From Mycobacterium deserti (GTDB lineage: Bacteria; Actinomycetota; Actinomycetes; Mycobacteriales; Mycobacteriaceae): a DNA stretch of 64,000 nucleotides. A program made the translations under genes and the position numbers. Positions 33,937 to 42,658 of the stretch are shown here, in pieces; position 1 is the first letter of the stretch, and the number at the start of each line of letters is the position of its first letter. The stretch is from positions 372,001-436,000 of the forward strand of contig NZ_JAODWD010000005.1 in assembly GCF_025345615.1 (NCBI RefSeq), given 5' to 3'. The notes under the pieces were generated by a model that worked only from the letters and a program-made list of their open reading frames with translations, did not search any database and was not told the DNA's origin.

Positions 33937-35252
33937 CAGACTCCCACCCCTTCGGCCGCCATCAGTGTCGAGGCGTGCGGGTCGAACGGACAACCGCCGG
34001 ACAGATGCGCCATGTATTCGTCGCGGAAGAAATTGATCGACGACATGATCGGTGCTGCTGCGCCGTCACCCAACGCGCAGAACGACTTTCCGAAGATGTT
34101 GTCGGAGATGTCAAGCAGCTTCTGGATATCGGCCTCGGTGCCCGCGCCGGTCTCGAGGCGCTCGTAGATCTGCGCAAGCCAGTAGGTGCCTTCCCGGCAC
34201 GGCGTGCACTTGCCGCACGACTCGTGGGCGTAGAACTGTGTCCAGCGGCGCACCGCGCGCACCACGCACGTGGTCTCGTCGAAGATCTGCAGCGCCTTGG
34301 TGCCGAGCATGGTCCCAGCGCCTGCCATTCCCTCGTAATCCAGTGGCACGTCGAGATGCTCCTCGGTCAGCAGAGGTGTCGACGAGCCACCGGGAGTCCA
34401 GAACTTCAGCGAGTGCCCGGCCCGGATCCCGCCCGCGTACTCGAGCAGTTCGCGCAACGTGATGCCCAGCGGCGCCTCGTACTGTCCCGGATTGGTGACG
34501 TGGCCCGACAGCGAGTACAGCGTGAAGCCCGGCGACTTCTCCGACCCCATGGAGCGGAACCAGTCCACGCCATTGAGCAGAACGGGCGGGACGCTGGCGA
34601 TGGACTCGACGTTGTTGACCACCGTTGGGCAGGCGTACAAGCCGGCCACCGCAGGAAACGGTGGACGTAACCGCGGTTGCCCGCGTCGACCCTCCAAAGA
34701 GTCCAGCAGTGCGGTCTCCTCACCGCAGATGTAGGCGCCCGCGCCCGCATGCACGATGAGTTCCAGATCGAAGCCGGATCCTCCGATGTCGGTGCCGAGG
34801 TAGCCGGCCTCGTACGCCTCGGCGACCGCCGCCTGCAGTCGCCGCAGCACCGGCACCACCTCGCCGCGTACATAGATGAACGCGTGGTTGGCCCGGATGG
34901 CGTACGCCGCGATGATCACCCCCTCGATGAGGAAGTGCGGCGTCGTCAGCATCAGCGGAATGTCTTTGCACGTACCGGGTTCGGACTCGTCGGCGTTGAC
35001 CACGAGGTAGTGCGGCTTGGCGCCCGCACCGGTGTCGTCCTGCGGGATGAACGACCACTTGGTGCCGGTCGGGAAGCCTGCGCCGCCGCGGCCGCGAAGA
35101 CCCGAGTCCTTGACGGTGGCGATGACGTCGTCGGGAGCCATGCCGAGCGCGCGTTCCAGCGCGCGGTAGCCGTCGTGGCGGCGGTACGTCTCCATCGACC
35201 AGGGTTCGGGCTCGTCCCAGTACCGGCTGAAAACGGGAGTCAGTGCGGTCAT
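33936..35252 (-). CDS. nuoF: NADH-quinone oxidoreductase subunit F
   Basis: 438 residues, the NADH- and FMN-binding subunit. GRGGAGFPTG (54-63) is the glycine-rich NADH loop. Cluster N3 ligands are C346, C349, C352 (SCGKCTPCREG) and C392. It overlaps nuoE by 4 bases and nuoG by one. Confidence 0.95.
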   Translation of the reverse strand: MTALTPVFSRYWDEPEPWSMETYRRHDGYRALERALGMAPDDVIATVKDSGLRGRGGAGFPTGTKWSFIPQDDTGAGAKPHYLVVNADESEPGTCKDIPLMLTTPHFLIEGVIIAAYAIRANHAFIYVRGEVVPVLRRLQAAVAEAYEAGYLGTDIGGSGFDLELIVHAGAGAYICGEETALLDSLEGRRGQPRLRPPFPAVAGLYACPTVVNNVESIASVPPVLLNGVDWFRSMGSEKSPGFTLYSLSGHVTNPGQYEAPLGITLRELLEYAGGIRAGHSLKFWTPGGSSTPLLTEEHLDVPLDYEGMAGAGTMLGTKALQIFDETTCVVRAVRRWTQFYAHESCGKCTPCREGTYWLAQIYERLETGAGTEADIQKLLDISDNIFGKSFCALGDGAAAPIMSSINFFRDEYMAHLSGGCPFDPHASTLMAAEGVGV

Positions 35253-36130
35253 GCTTTGCGATCCGTTGCGGTGGGGTCGGTTTCGGTGGTATTCGGTTCG
35301 GCAGGCACGGTGGCTGATGGCGCAGGCGCGGCCTGGTCCTTCATCGCATCAGCGGCGACCTCGCCGTCGTCGGGCCCGGCGTGCGAATCCGTCACGGTGG
35401 TGACCTCGGGGGCCTGCATGCCGTTCTCGCGCGCAACACGCAGACCGGCGAGCGTCGCGGGTCCCGCCGGTCCCTGGGCCGCGGCGGCTTCCGGATCGGC
35501 GAATCCGGCAAGGATTCTCGCGGTCTCCTTGAAGGTGCACAGCGGGCCGCCACGGGTTGGCGTCGGCGGTTCGCCCGCCCGCAGCGCGTCGACGAGATCG
35601 CGTGCCGACGACGGCGTCTGGTTGTCGAAGAACTCCCAGTTGACCATGACGACCGGCGCGTAGTCGCATGCGGCGTTGCATTCGATGTGTTCCAGAGTGA
35701 CGCGCGGCGCCCCATTCTCGGAGTCGGTGGTTTCGCCGGCGTGCACGCCCAGATGGTCCTGCAGCGCGTCGAGAATCGCGTCCCCACCCATCACCGCGCA
35801 CAGCGTGTTGGTGCAGACGCCGACGAGGTATTCGCCGGTTGGCGTACGGCGGTACATCGAGTAGAACGTCGCCACCGCGGTGACTTCGGCCTCGGTGAGC
35901 CCCAGCTGTGCCGCGCAGAACGCGATGCCCGCCGGGGTGAGACACCCGTCCTCGGACTGAACCAGGTGCAGCAGCGGCAGCAACGCCGACCGACTGTGCG
36001 GATAGCGCGCGATCACCGTTTCCGCGTCGCGTGTCAGGCGGGCGGCGACGTCACCGGGATAGGTCTTCTGACCGTGGATCGGTGGGCCGGGTTCGTCGGG
36101 GCGCTGGCCCAATTCGAGGAACACGCTCAC
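35249..36130 (-). CDS. nuoE: NADH-quinone oxidoreductase subunit E, with C-terminal extension
   Basis: 293 residues. The thioredoxin-like 2Fe-2S domain has ligands C106, C111 (CTNTLC), C151 and C155 (CNAAC), which bind cluster N1a. After residue ~210 comes a low-complexity Ala/Pro/Asp/Thr-rich tail of about 80 residues, not needed in the compact E. coli-type subunit (about 166 residues). Overlaps nuoD and nuoF by 4 bases each. Confidence 0.95.
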   Translation of the reverse strand: MSVFLELGQRPDEPGPPIHGQKTYPGDVAARLTRDAETVIARYPHSRSALLPLLHLVQSEDGCLTPAGIAFCAAQLGLTEAEVTAVATFYSMYRRTPTGEYLVGVCTNTLCAVMGGDAILDALQDHLGVHAGETTDSENGAPRVTLEHIECNAACDYAPVVMVNWEFFDNQTPSSARDLVDALRAGEPPTPTRGGPLCTFKETARILAGFADPEAAAAQGPAGPATLAGLRVARENGMQAPEVTTVTDSHAGPDDGEVAADAMKDQAAPAPSATVPAEPNTTETDPTATDRKA

Positions 36131-37461
36131 CTATCCACCCCGCCCATTACCGGATCGATCGACGCCACCGCGGTGATCGCGTCGGCGACCATGCCGCCCT
36201 CGCACATGGCCGCGACGGCCTGCAGGTTGTTGAACGAGGGATCGCGGTAGTGCACGCGGTAGGGCCGGGTGCCGCCGTCGGACACCATGTGCACGCCCAG
36301 CTCGCCACGCGGCGACTCGACCGCGACGTAGACCTGCCCGGCCGGAACCCGGATGCCCTCGGTGACGAGCTTGAAGTGGTGGATCAGCCCTTCCATCGAG
36401 TGGCCCATGATCTTGGCGATGTGTTCGGGCGAGTTGCCCAGCCCGTCGGACCCGAGCTTCAGGTCGGCGGGCCACGCGAGCTTCTTGTCTTCGATCATCA
36501 CCGGACCGGGCTTCAGTTTGTCCAGGCACTGCTCGATGATCTTCAGCGACTCGTCCATCTCCTTGACGCGGATCAGGTAGCGGCCGTAGGAGTCGCAGGC
36601 GTCGTCGGTGATGACGTCGAACTCGTAGTTCTCGTAACCGCAGTACGGCTGCGCCCTGCGGAGGTCGTGGGGCAGGCCGGTGGACCGCAGGCAGGGACCG
36701 GTGATGCCCAGCGCGATGCACCCGGTGAGGTCCAGATATCCGATGCCCTGGGTGCGCGCCTTCCAGATGTAGTTCTCGCTCAGCAGGTCTGAGAGATCCT
36801 TGAGCCGCTTCGGCATCAGCTTGAGCATGTCGCGAATCTGCGGGATGGCTTCGTCGGGCAGATCCATCGCCACGCCGCCGGGCCGGATGTAGGCGTTGTT
36901 CATCCGCAACCCAGTGATGGTCTCGAAGATCGACAGGATCTGCTCACGCTCGCGGAAGCCGTAGAACATCGCGCCCATCGAGCCGAGTTCCATGCCGCCG
37001 GTGGCCAGCGCGACCAGGTGCGAGGAGATGCGGTTGAGTTCCATCATCATCACCCGGATGACGCTGGCCCGTTCGGGGATGTCGTCGGTGACGTCGAGCA
37101 GTTTCTCGACTCCCAGGCAGTACACCGTTTCGTTGAAAAGCGGTGACAAATAATCCATTCGGGTCACGAACGTGACGCCCTGGGTCCAGTTGCGGAACTC
37201 GAGGTTCTTCTCGATGCCGGTGTGCAGGTAGCCGATGCCCGCACGGGCCTCGACGATGGTCTCGCCGTCGATCTCGAGAATGAGGCGAAGAACGCCGTGC
37301 GTCGAGGGGTGCTGGGGGCCCATGTTGACGACGATGCGTTCGCCGGCATTGGCCTCGGCGTTTCGGCGGGCGGCGGCGACGACCTCTTCCCAGTCCTGTC
37401 CGCCGACGACGACCACCGTTTCAGGACCGCCCGGCTCGGGCGGAGTGGGGGATGTACTCAT
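36127..37461 (-). CDS. nuoD: NADH-quinone oxidoreductase subunit D
   Basis: 444 residues, the 49-kDa-type quinone-site subunit. NMGPQHPSTHGVLRLILEID is the conserved N-terminal quinone-site loop (with the key His), and MELNRISSHLVALATGGMEL the helix from the hydrogenase ancestor. It shares one base with the nuoC stop. Confidence 0.95.
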   Translation of the reverse strand: MSTSPTPPEPGGPETVVVVGGQDWEEVVAAARRNAEANAGERIVVNMGPQHPSTHGVLRLILEIDGETIVEARAGIGYLHTGIEKNLEFRNWTQGVTFVTRMDYLSPLFNETVYCLGVEKLLDVTDDIPERASVIRVMMMELNRISSHLVALATGGMELGSMGAMFYGFREREQILSIFETITGLRMNNAYIRPGGVAMDLPDEAIPQIRDMLKLMPKRLKDLSDLLSENYIWKARTQGIGYLDLTGCIALGITGPCLRSTGLPHDLRRAQPYCGYENYEFDVITDDACDSYGRYLIRVKEMDESLKIIEQCLDKLKPGPVMIEDKKLAWPADLKLGSDGLGNSPEHIAKIMGHSMEGLIHHFKLVTEGIRVPAGQVYVAVESPRGELGVHMVSDGGTRPYRVHYRDPSFNNLQAVAAMCEGGMVADAITAVASIDPVMGGVDR

Positions 37462-38153
37462 CAGTTGTAGGCCCTCCGCTGGTCGGGCGGCGGTATCTCG
37501 GCGCCGTGGTACTCGACCGGGATGCCGCCCAACGGGTAGTCCTTGCGCTGTGGGTGACCCACCCAGTCGTCGGGCATCTCGATGCGCGTCAGCGCCGGAT
37601 GGCCGTCGAAGATGATCCCGAAGAAGTCGTAGGTCTCCCGCTCGTGCCAGTCGACGGTCGGGTACACCCCGTACAGGGAGGGGATGTGCGGGTCGGCGTC
37701 GGGCGCGGCGACCTCAACGCGGATGCGGCGATTGTGGGTGATCGACATCAACGGGTAGACCGCGTGCAGTTCGCGCCCCTTGTCGTCGGGGTAGTGCACA
37801 CCGCTGACCCCGAGGCACAGCTCGAACCGCAATGCGGGATCGTCGCGCAGCACCTGCGCGACCGCGGGCAGCTTCTCGCGCCGGACCTCCAGCGTCAGCT
37901 CGCCGCGGAACACCACCACCCGTTCGATGGACTGCGCGTAACCGTCGTCTCCGAGACCCTCGGCCAGCTTGTCGGCGACTTCGTCGAAGTAGCCGCCGTA
38001 CGGGCGCGGCGAACCGCCCGGTAGTGCCACCGGCCGGACGAGTCGGCCGTAGCCCGACGTGTCGCCCGAGCCCTTGGCGCCGAACATGCCGCGGCGCACG
38101 CCGATGACCTCGGGAGGATTGAGATCAGCCTGGCCGCCGTCGTTCTCGGTCAC
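37461..38153 (-). CDS. nuoC: NADH-quinone oxidoreductase subunit C
   Basis: 230 residues, 30-kDa-type peripheral subunit; separate from nuoD, unlike the enterobacterial nuoCD fusion. The family signature is WHERETYDFFGIIFDGHPAL followed by MPDDWVGHPQRKDYPLGG. Overlaps nuoB by 4 bases. Confidence 0.95.
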   Translation of the reverse strand: MTENDGGQADLNPPEVIGVRRGMFGAKGSGDTSGYGRLVRPVALPGGSPRPYGGYFDEVADKLAEGLGDDGYAQSIERVVVFRGELTLEVRREKLPAVAQVLRDDPALRFELCLGVSGVHYPDDKGRELHAVYPLMSITHNRRIRVEVAAPDADPHIPSLYGVYPTVDWHERETYDFFGIIFDGHPALTRIEMPDDWVGHPQRKDYPLGGIPVEYHGAEIPPPDQRRAYN

Positions 38154-38704
38154 CGCAGCAACCCCTTGAGCTCAATTGTCGGTGTCACCGACAGCGCGGC
38201 CTGCTCAGCTTCGCGGATCGCCTCCTCGCGGTTCACGCCGAGGGGCATCTGCTGAATCTTGTCGTGCAGCTTGAGAATTGCGTGGAGCAGCATCTCAGGC
38301 CGGGGCGGACATCCAGGAAGATAGATGTCGACCGGCACGACGTGGTCGACGCCCTGCACGATCGCGTAGTTATTGAACATTCCGCCCGACGAGGCGCACA
38401 CCCCCATCGCCAGCACCCACTTGGGCTCGGCCATCTGGTCGTAGATCTGGCGGAGCACCGGCGCCATCTTCTGGCTGACCCGCCCCGCAACGATCATCAG
38501 ATCCGCCTGCCGCGGCGTCGCCGAGAACCGCTCCATGCCGAAGCGGGAGATGTCGAATCGCGGGCCCGCCGTCGCCATCATCTCGATCGCACAGCAGGCC
38601 AGTCCGAACGTGGCGGGCCACAGCGAGCCCTTGCGGATGTAGCCGGCCACCTTCTCGACGGTCGAGAGCATGATGCCTGCGGGCAGCTTCTCCTCTAGTC
38701 CCAT
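38150..38704 (-). CDS. nuoB: NADH-quinone oxidoreductase subunit B
   Basis: 184 residues. Cluster N2 ligands are C37 and C38 (GLACCAIEMM), C103 (MGVCASSGG) and C132 (YLPGCPPRPE); this cluster reduces the quinone. ATG 38704 (MGLEEKLPA) is the start and overlaps nuoA by 10 bases; the longer open frame upstream is nuoA read in another frame. Confidence 0.95.
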   Translation of the reverse strand: MGLEEKLPAGIMLSTVEKVAGYIRKGSLWPATFGLACCAIEMMATAGPRFDISRFGMERFSATPRQADLMIVAGRVSQKMAPVLRQIYDQMAEPKWVLAMGVCASSGGMFNNYAIVQGVDHVVPVDIYLPGCPPRPEMLLHAILKLHDKIQQMPLGVNREEAIREAEQAALSVTPTIELKGLLR

Positions 38705-39066
38705 GCCAGACCTCCTCGTCGCCAGACGTATGCGTACGCGACGAACACGACGACCATGAACAGCAGCATCTCTACCAGCGCGAACAGGCCGAGACTGTCG
38801 AACGCGACAGCCCAGGGGTAGAGGAAGACGATCTCGATGTCGAAGATGATGAACAACATCGCCGTCAGGTAGTACTTGATCGGGAAGCGCTGGCCCGCCG
38901 AGTGCGCGCTGGCCAACTCCGGCACCGGTTCGATGCCGCACTCGTAGGCCTCCAGCTTGGACTGGTTGTAGCGCCGTGGGCCGACCAGCAGAGCAATGCC
39001 GACCGACCCGACCGCAAACACGGCCGCAATAGCGCCAAGCACCAGGATTGGCGTGTACAAATCCAT
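38695..39066 (-). CDS. nuoA: NADH-quinone oxidoreductase subunit A
   Basis: 123 residues, three membrane helices; ECGIEP in the first loop and FDIEIVFLYPW in the second helix are diagnostic for ND3/NuoA. ATG 39066 (MDLYTPILVL) is first in the operon. The 164-base upstream region must hold the nuo promoter; TAGGGT on the minus strand (complement of 39113-39118) is a possible -10. I see no strong operator there. Confidence 0.95.
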   Translation of the reverse strand: MDLYTPILVLGAIAAVFAVGSVGIALLVGPRRYNQSKLEAYECGIEPVPELASAHSAGQRFPIKYYLTAMLFIIFDIEIVFLYPWAVAFDSLGLFALVEMLLFMVVVFVAYAYVWRRGGLAWD

Positions 39067-39230
39067 ACCGCGCGAACGCTCCCTCGTGGGCTGTCGATGT
39101 GAGCTTACCCACACCCTAGCGGGCTTTGCGATGCGCGCCACGCGTTTTGGTTAGTATCGCTATTAGCACCGTGTGGCTATGTCGTCATGCCTCGAATAGG
39201 CAAGTGCGACAGTTCAATTCGCCTTTCTGG

Positions 39231-39632
39231 CTACTGAACGGGCGTGCGCAGCAGCGACGCGACGGCATCCCCGAGGCGAATCGGGTCGATCGGATGCGGA
39301 ACGGCGGCTTCGGCGCGCGACCAGTGGGCCAGCCAGGCGTCGTCCGGGCGTCCGGTGAGCACCAGAATCGGCGGGCAGTCCGCAATCTCGTCCTTGAGCT
39401 GCTTGGCGATTCCCATACCGCCCACCGGGGACGCTTCCCCATCCAGGATGACCAGATCGAACCCGCCCGCATCCATCTGGCGGATCACCATCGGCCCGGT
39501 GGCGATCTCGACGTAGGTCAGCTCGGGCAGGTCGGGGTGCACGCGCTTGCCGAGGGCCAGCTGAACCTGCTCGCGGGTCCGTGGATTGTCGCTGTAGACG
39601 AGGATTCGCAACGGACCCGATGGCTCGACCAT
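39231..39632 (-). CDS. Atypical orphan response regulator (Rv3143-like)
   Basis: 133 residues: a receiver domain alone, without an output domain or adjacent kinase. D64 in LVILDGEA is the phospho-acceptor position and T in LVLTGRP the switch residue. The usual acidic pair is reduced to SDN (D15), and the conserved Lys-Pro is replaced by His-Pro (AAVPHPIDP). Phosphorylation may therefore be weak or absent. It precedes nuoA on the same strand, as Rv3143 precedes nuo in M. tuberculosis, suggesting a role with complex I through protein contact. That role is inferred from position. Confidence 0.8.
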   Translation of the reverse strand: MVEPSGPLRILVYSDNPRTREQVQLALGKRVHPDLPELTYVEIATGPMVIRQMDAGGFDLVILDGEASPVGGMGIAKQLKDEIADCPPILVLTGRPDDAWLAHWSRAEAAVPHPIDPIRLGDAVASLLRTPVQ

Positions 39633-39650
39633 GGGCCGATCGTACGGCTA

Positions 39651-40181
39651 TCAGGTGTGCCGGAACACAATGTCGCCGGAGATCGTCACGTTGTCGCCGA
39701 TCATTCCGGCCATGTTGCCGTCGACACCGAAGTCCTGCCGGTTGACGGTGACCCGGGTGGACAGGCGCATGCCGCCGTCACCCACGGGGCTCACCTTGGT
39801 CTTGAGCGACAGCGGTTTGGTGGTGCCCTTGATGGTCAGCTGTGCATGAAGATCCACTGTGTCGCCGTCGATGGCGCTGGCTTCGGTGATCATCAGGCTG
39901 ATGTCCGGGAACTTTTCGGCCTCAAAGAAATCGGCGGAGTGCAGATGCTCGTCGCGCTTGCGGATCCCGGTGCGCAAAGAGGCGGCTTTGATGTCGATAT
40001 GGCCGGAAACCGTTTGTGGGGGGGTGAGTTGGCCGTCGCCGCTGAATTCGGTGAAGCGGCCCTTGACGGGAACCAGGCCCCACATCGACTTGCTCTTTAC
40101 CACGATGGTGGATTGGTCGGGTACGACGGTCCACGTTCCGGTCGAGGACGAATCGCTGAAAAACTCGCTCAGGCTGACCAT
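39651..40181 (-). CDS. YceI-family protein
   Basis: 176 residues of YceI beta-barrel: WTVVPDQSTIVVKSKSMWGL, then a strand pattern ending TISGDIVFRH. The family binds isoprenoid-type lipids. No signal peptide is visible, so unlike the periplasmic homologues this one is probably cytoplasmic. It lies 1 base after the SnoaL-like gene and 18 bases before the response regulator on the same strand. Confidence 0.75.
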   Translation of the reverse strand: MVSLSEFFSDSSSTGTWTVVPDQSTIVVKSKSMWGLVPVKGRFTEFSGDGQLTPPQTVSGHIDIKAASLRTGIRKRDEHLHSADFFEAEKFPDISLMITEASAIDGDTVDLHAQLTIKGTTKPLSLKTKVSPVGDGGMRLSTRVTVNRQDFGVDGNMAGMIGDNVTISGDIVFRHT

Positions 40182-40182
40182 G

Positions 40183-40590
40183 TCATTCTCCTTGTGAGCC
40201 GGTCGACCCGAGGAGCGGCGCCAACTCGGCTGGGTCGAAGTATTCGTCGATACGGCTGATCAAGCCGTTGACGCCCAACTTCACCACGAGGCAGACCCGC
40301 ATGGAGATCGATCCGCCGTTGCGGCCGTCGGCGTGTAGAACGTGCTGCTGGACGAAGCCGCCGTCGAACAGTTCGCGATCGAGGATCTCGTAGCGGCGCT
40401 TGGTGGTCGTGTTCATGAACCAGGTGATCACCCGCAGTGCCCGGTCCTTGTCGCGGTCGCGATCGCCGGTCTTCCACACCACGATGTCGTCGGCCCAGAT
40501 CTGCTGCACCATTGAGATGTCGCCCTGCTCGATCGCCGCGAACAGGCGGTCTGCCACCTCGACGATGGCATCGGCGTCGGCAACGGGCAC
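40183..40590 (-). CDS. SnoaL-like (NTF2-fold) protein
   Basis: 135 residues with the cone-shaped NTF2/SnoaL layout: an N-terminal helix (DAIVEVADRLFAAIEQGD), then IWADDIVVWKTG, and a C-terminal strand pair ending ISRIDEYFDPAELAPLL, a common ending of limonene-1,2-epoxide-hydrolase/ketosteroid-isomerase-like proteins. No defined active site can be claimed. It starts the minus-strand run SnoaL-YceI-response regulator and is divergent from the methyltransferase. Confidence 0.6.
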   Translation of the reverse strand: MPVADADAIVEVADRLFAAIEQGDISMVQQIWADDIVVWKTGDRDRDKDRALRVITWFMNTTTKRRYEILDRELFDGGFVQQHVLHADGRNGGSISMRVCLVVKLGVNGLISRIDEYFDPAELAPLLGSTGSQGE

Positions 40591-40639
40591 GGTGGTCCTT
40601 TCTTGACCTCAACAACGCTTGAGGTAGAACACTGCGGAC

Positions 40640-41281
40640 ATGGACGTGACACCTACCTTCTCGCTATTCGACGACGCCTACAAGTCCCGGTCCGCGCCGT
40701 GGGTGATCGGGGAGCCCCAGCCCGCGATCGTGGAGCTCGAACGGACCGGCGGATTCCGCGGCAGAGTGCTCGATGTCGGCTGTGGCGCCGGTGAACACAC
40801 GATCCTGCTCACCCGGCTCGGCTATGACGTGCTCGGCATCGATTTCGCGCCGCACGCCATCGAGCAGGCGCGGGAGAACGCCACGTCGAAGGGCGTCGAC
40901 GCCCGCTTCGACGTCGCCGACGCCTTGGCTCTCGGCTCGTCTGAGCTGGCAGAGCCGGGCTACGAGACCATCGTCGACAGCGCGTTGTTCCACATCTTCG
41001 ACGACGCGGACCGCCCGCGGTACGTGCGCAGCCTGCATGCGGCGTGCCGGCCGGGCGGGCTGGTGCACGTGCTGGCGTTGTCGGACAAGGGCCGCGGATT
41101 CGGCCCCGAAGTCAGTGAACAGGTGATCCGTGAGGCGTTCGCCGACGGATGGGCGCTCGAGGCGCTCGACGAGACGACCTACCGCGGCGTGGTGCGGGAA
41201 TCGCAGGCGCAGGCCTATGGAGCGCCGGTGGGGACCGTGGTCGACGAGCCGGCGTGGCTGGCGCGGGCCCGCCGCCTCTGA
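40640..41281 (+). CDS. SAM-dependent methyltransferase (class I)
   Basis: 213 residues. Motif I VLDVGCGAGEHTILL binds SAM, GIDFAPHAIEQARENA is the acidic loop at motif II, and VDSALFHIFDDADR follows at motif IV. Similar to UbiE/TehB-like methyltransferases that act on small molecules or oxyanions; the substrate is unknown. The stop codon touches the 52-bp repeat at 41281. Confidence 0.75.
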   Translation: MDVTPTFSLFDDAYKSRSAPWVIGEPQPAIVELERTGGFRGRVLDVGCGAGEHTILLTRLGYDVLGIDFAPHAIEQARENATSKGVDARFDVADALALGSSELAEPGYETIVDSALFHIFDDADRPRYVRSLHAACRPGGLVHVLALSDKGRGFGPEVSEQVIREAFADGWALEALDETTYRGVVRESQAQAYGAPVGTVVDEPAWLARARRL

Positions 41282-41332
41282 GCGATTTCGGCGCGCAAAC
41301 CGTCGCTGAGCGAACGTTTGCGCGCCGAAATC
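41281..41332. repeat. 52-bp dispersed inverted repeat at a convergent junction, copy B
   Basis: Perfect 17-bp arms GATTTCGGCGCGCAAAC (41284-41300) and GTTTGCGCGCCGAAATC (41316-41332) with a 15-base loop. It begins at the last base of the methyltransferase stop and overlaps the stop of the convergent DUF6285 gene (41331-41333). Its reverse complement matches copy A at 18442-18493. Confidence 0.75.
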
Positions 41333-41672
41333 ACTCGGCGTAGCCGGGGTGGGCGATCGCGAGGCGGTGCCGGACCAGCATGCGCAACACCGGCAACAGC
41401 TCGGCGCCTCGATCGTCGAGGGCACCGGCGCGGATCGCCGCGGCGAGTTCCGGTTCGTCGGCGAAACCCAGCCCGTTCAGCGCCGCGGCGACCTCGCCTT
41501 CCGACGTGTCGAGCAGTTCGCGTTCGACGGTGCGCAAGACGTTGGCCGCAACGCGGGCATGAAAGTTGACCTGCTTCGCGTCGACGGTGGCTGCCCGCAC
41601 GTCGGTCTCGAGAAACGAGGCCACCGCGGCGACGAGTTCGGCGGCGGTCGGCCGACCGTAGAGCCAGTTCAT
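41331..41672 (-). CDS. DUF6285 protein
   Basis: 113 residues, mostly helical, no known catalytic motif (ELVAAVASFLETDVRAATV, NFHARVAANVLRTVERELL). It is coupled to the phosphotransferase by a 4-base overlap (start at 41672, stop at 41669). The trio acyl-CoA dehydrogenase / phosphotransferase / DUF6285 recurs in actinobacteria, which suggests a shared pathway. It lies at the end of the transcription unit. Confidence 0.65.
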   Translation of the reverse strand: MNWLYGRPTAAELVAAVASFLETDVRAATVDAKQVNFHARVAANVLRTVERELLDTSEGEVAAALNGLGFADEPELAAAIRAGALDDRGAELLPVLRMLVRHRLAIAHPGYAE

Positions 41673-42658
41673 CTCGGTCCGCCACCTTCCAGAAGGTCCA
41701 GCACATCCCATTCCGTTTCGCTGACCCGCCGCCCGATCGCCGCCAATTCCACCGATGGTGACTGACCGGACAGGTGGCGTTCGGCTTGGAAACGGCAGAT
41801 CACTCCCCATCGCAGCGTGGCGACGGTGAGCCACCACCGGAACGCGTCGCGGTCGACGGTCGTCCCGCTCGCCGTCTCATAAGCGGTCAGGAAACGCTCG
41901 ACGCTGCCCAGCCCGCCCGCTCCGAGTGCTTCCGGCGCCCCGAACCGCCACGCCCGGATGCAGAACCACGCGAGGTCCTCGTACACCTCGCCCAGGTGCA
42001 CCAGCTCCCAGTCCAGCACCGCCGCCAAACCCTGGTCGTCCACGATCAGGTTGCCCATCCGAAAGTCGCCGTGCACCAGCACAAGTGGTGACCGCGGTGG
42101 TCGATTCGCCTCCAGGTACCGGAAGGACCACTCGATGGTCGCCGTGGTGTCACCCATCTCGTCGAGGCGATCCCGCCACTCGATGAGCTGATCGGACTGC
42201 GTCAGCCCGACACCGTCCGGATCGGCCCGATGGATGGCGGCCAGTGCCTGCGCGCACTGATTCAGCAGCCGGGTACGGCCGTCGTCGTCAAGCGCCCGCT
42301 GAATCCGCCGCACGATGGTCTCGCCGGCGATCGCCCCACAGATCAGAAACGGGTTGCCCAGCGCCGCAGGCGAATTGTCCGCGGTCAGAATGTTGGGGAC
42401 ACGCGCTCCGGCGGCGGCGGCCCGCTGCTGCACCTGCGCCTCCAACTCCATCGCCGCATGCACGTCGTCGGGTGGCCCGGTGCGCAGGATCAACGCTCGG
42501 CGTTCCCCGGCGGTGACGGCATCGAACGCCCACGTGGTCCGGCTCGCACCGCCGGTCAGCGCGTTGAGGTTCTCGACCGCGACGTCCTCGCCCAGCACCG
42601 GGCGCAGGACGGCTTCGAGCCGCTCTTCTGTCAGTCCAGCTCCTTGACGGTGTGTCAC
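41669..42658 (-). CDS. Phosphotransferase family protein (APH-like)
   Basis: 329 residues, APH kinase fold. The catalytic loop is VLVHGDFRMGNLIVDD with an intact HGD, and AAVLDWELVHLGEVYEDLAW binds metal. GTG 42658 overlaps the acyl-CoA dehydrogenase stop (GTGA). Relatives in acyl-CoA gene clusters are thought to phosphorylate hydroxyacyl-CoA-type intermediates, like mammalian ACAD10/11; that is inference from family and context, not a demonstrated substrate. Confidence 0.7.
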   Translation of the reverse strand: MTHRQGAGLTEERLEAVLRPVLGEDVAVENLNALTGGASRTTWAFDAVTAGERRALILRTGPPDDVHAAMELEAQVQQRAAAAGARVPNILTADNSPAALGNPFLICGAIAGETIVRRIQRALDDDGRTRLLNQCAQALAAIHRADPDGVGLTQSDQLIEWRDRLDEMGDTTATIEWSFRYLEANRPPRSPLVLVHGDFRMGNLIVDDQGLAAVLDWELVHLGEVYEDLAWFCIRAWRFGAPEALGAGGLGSVERFLTAYETASGTTVDRDAFRWWLTVATLRWGVICRFQAERHLSGQSPSVELAAIGRRVSETEWDVLDLLEGGGPR

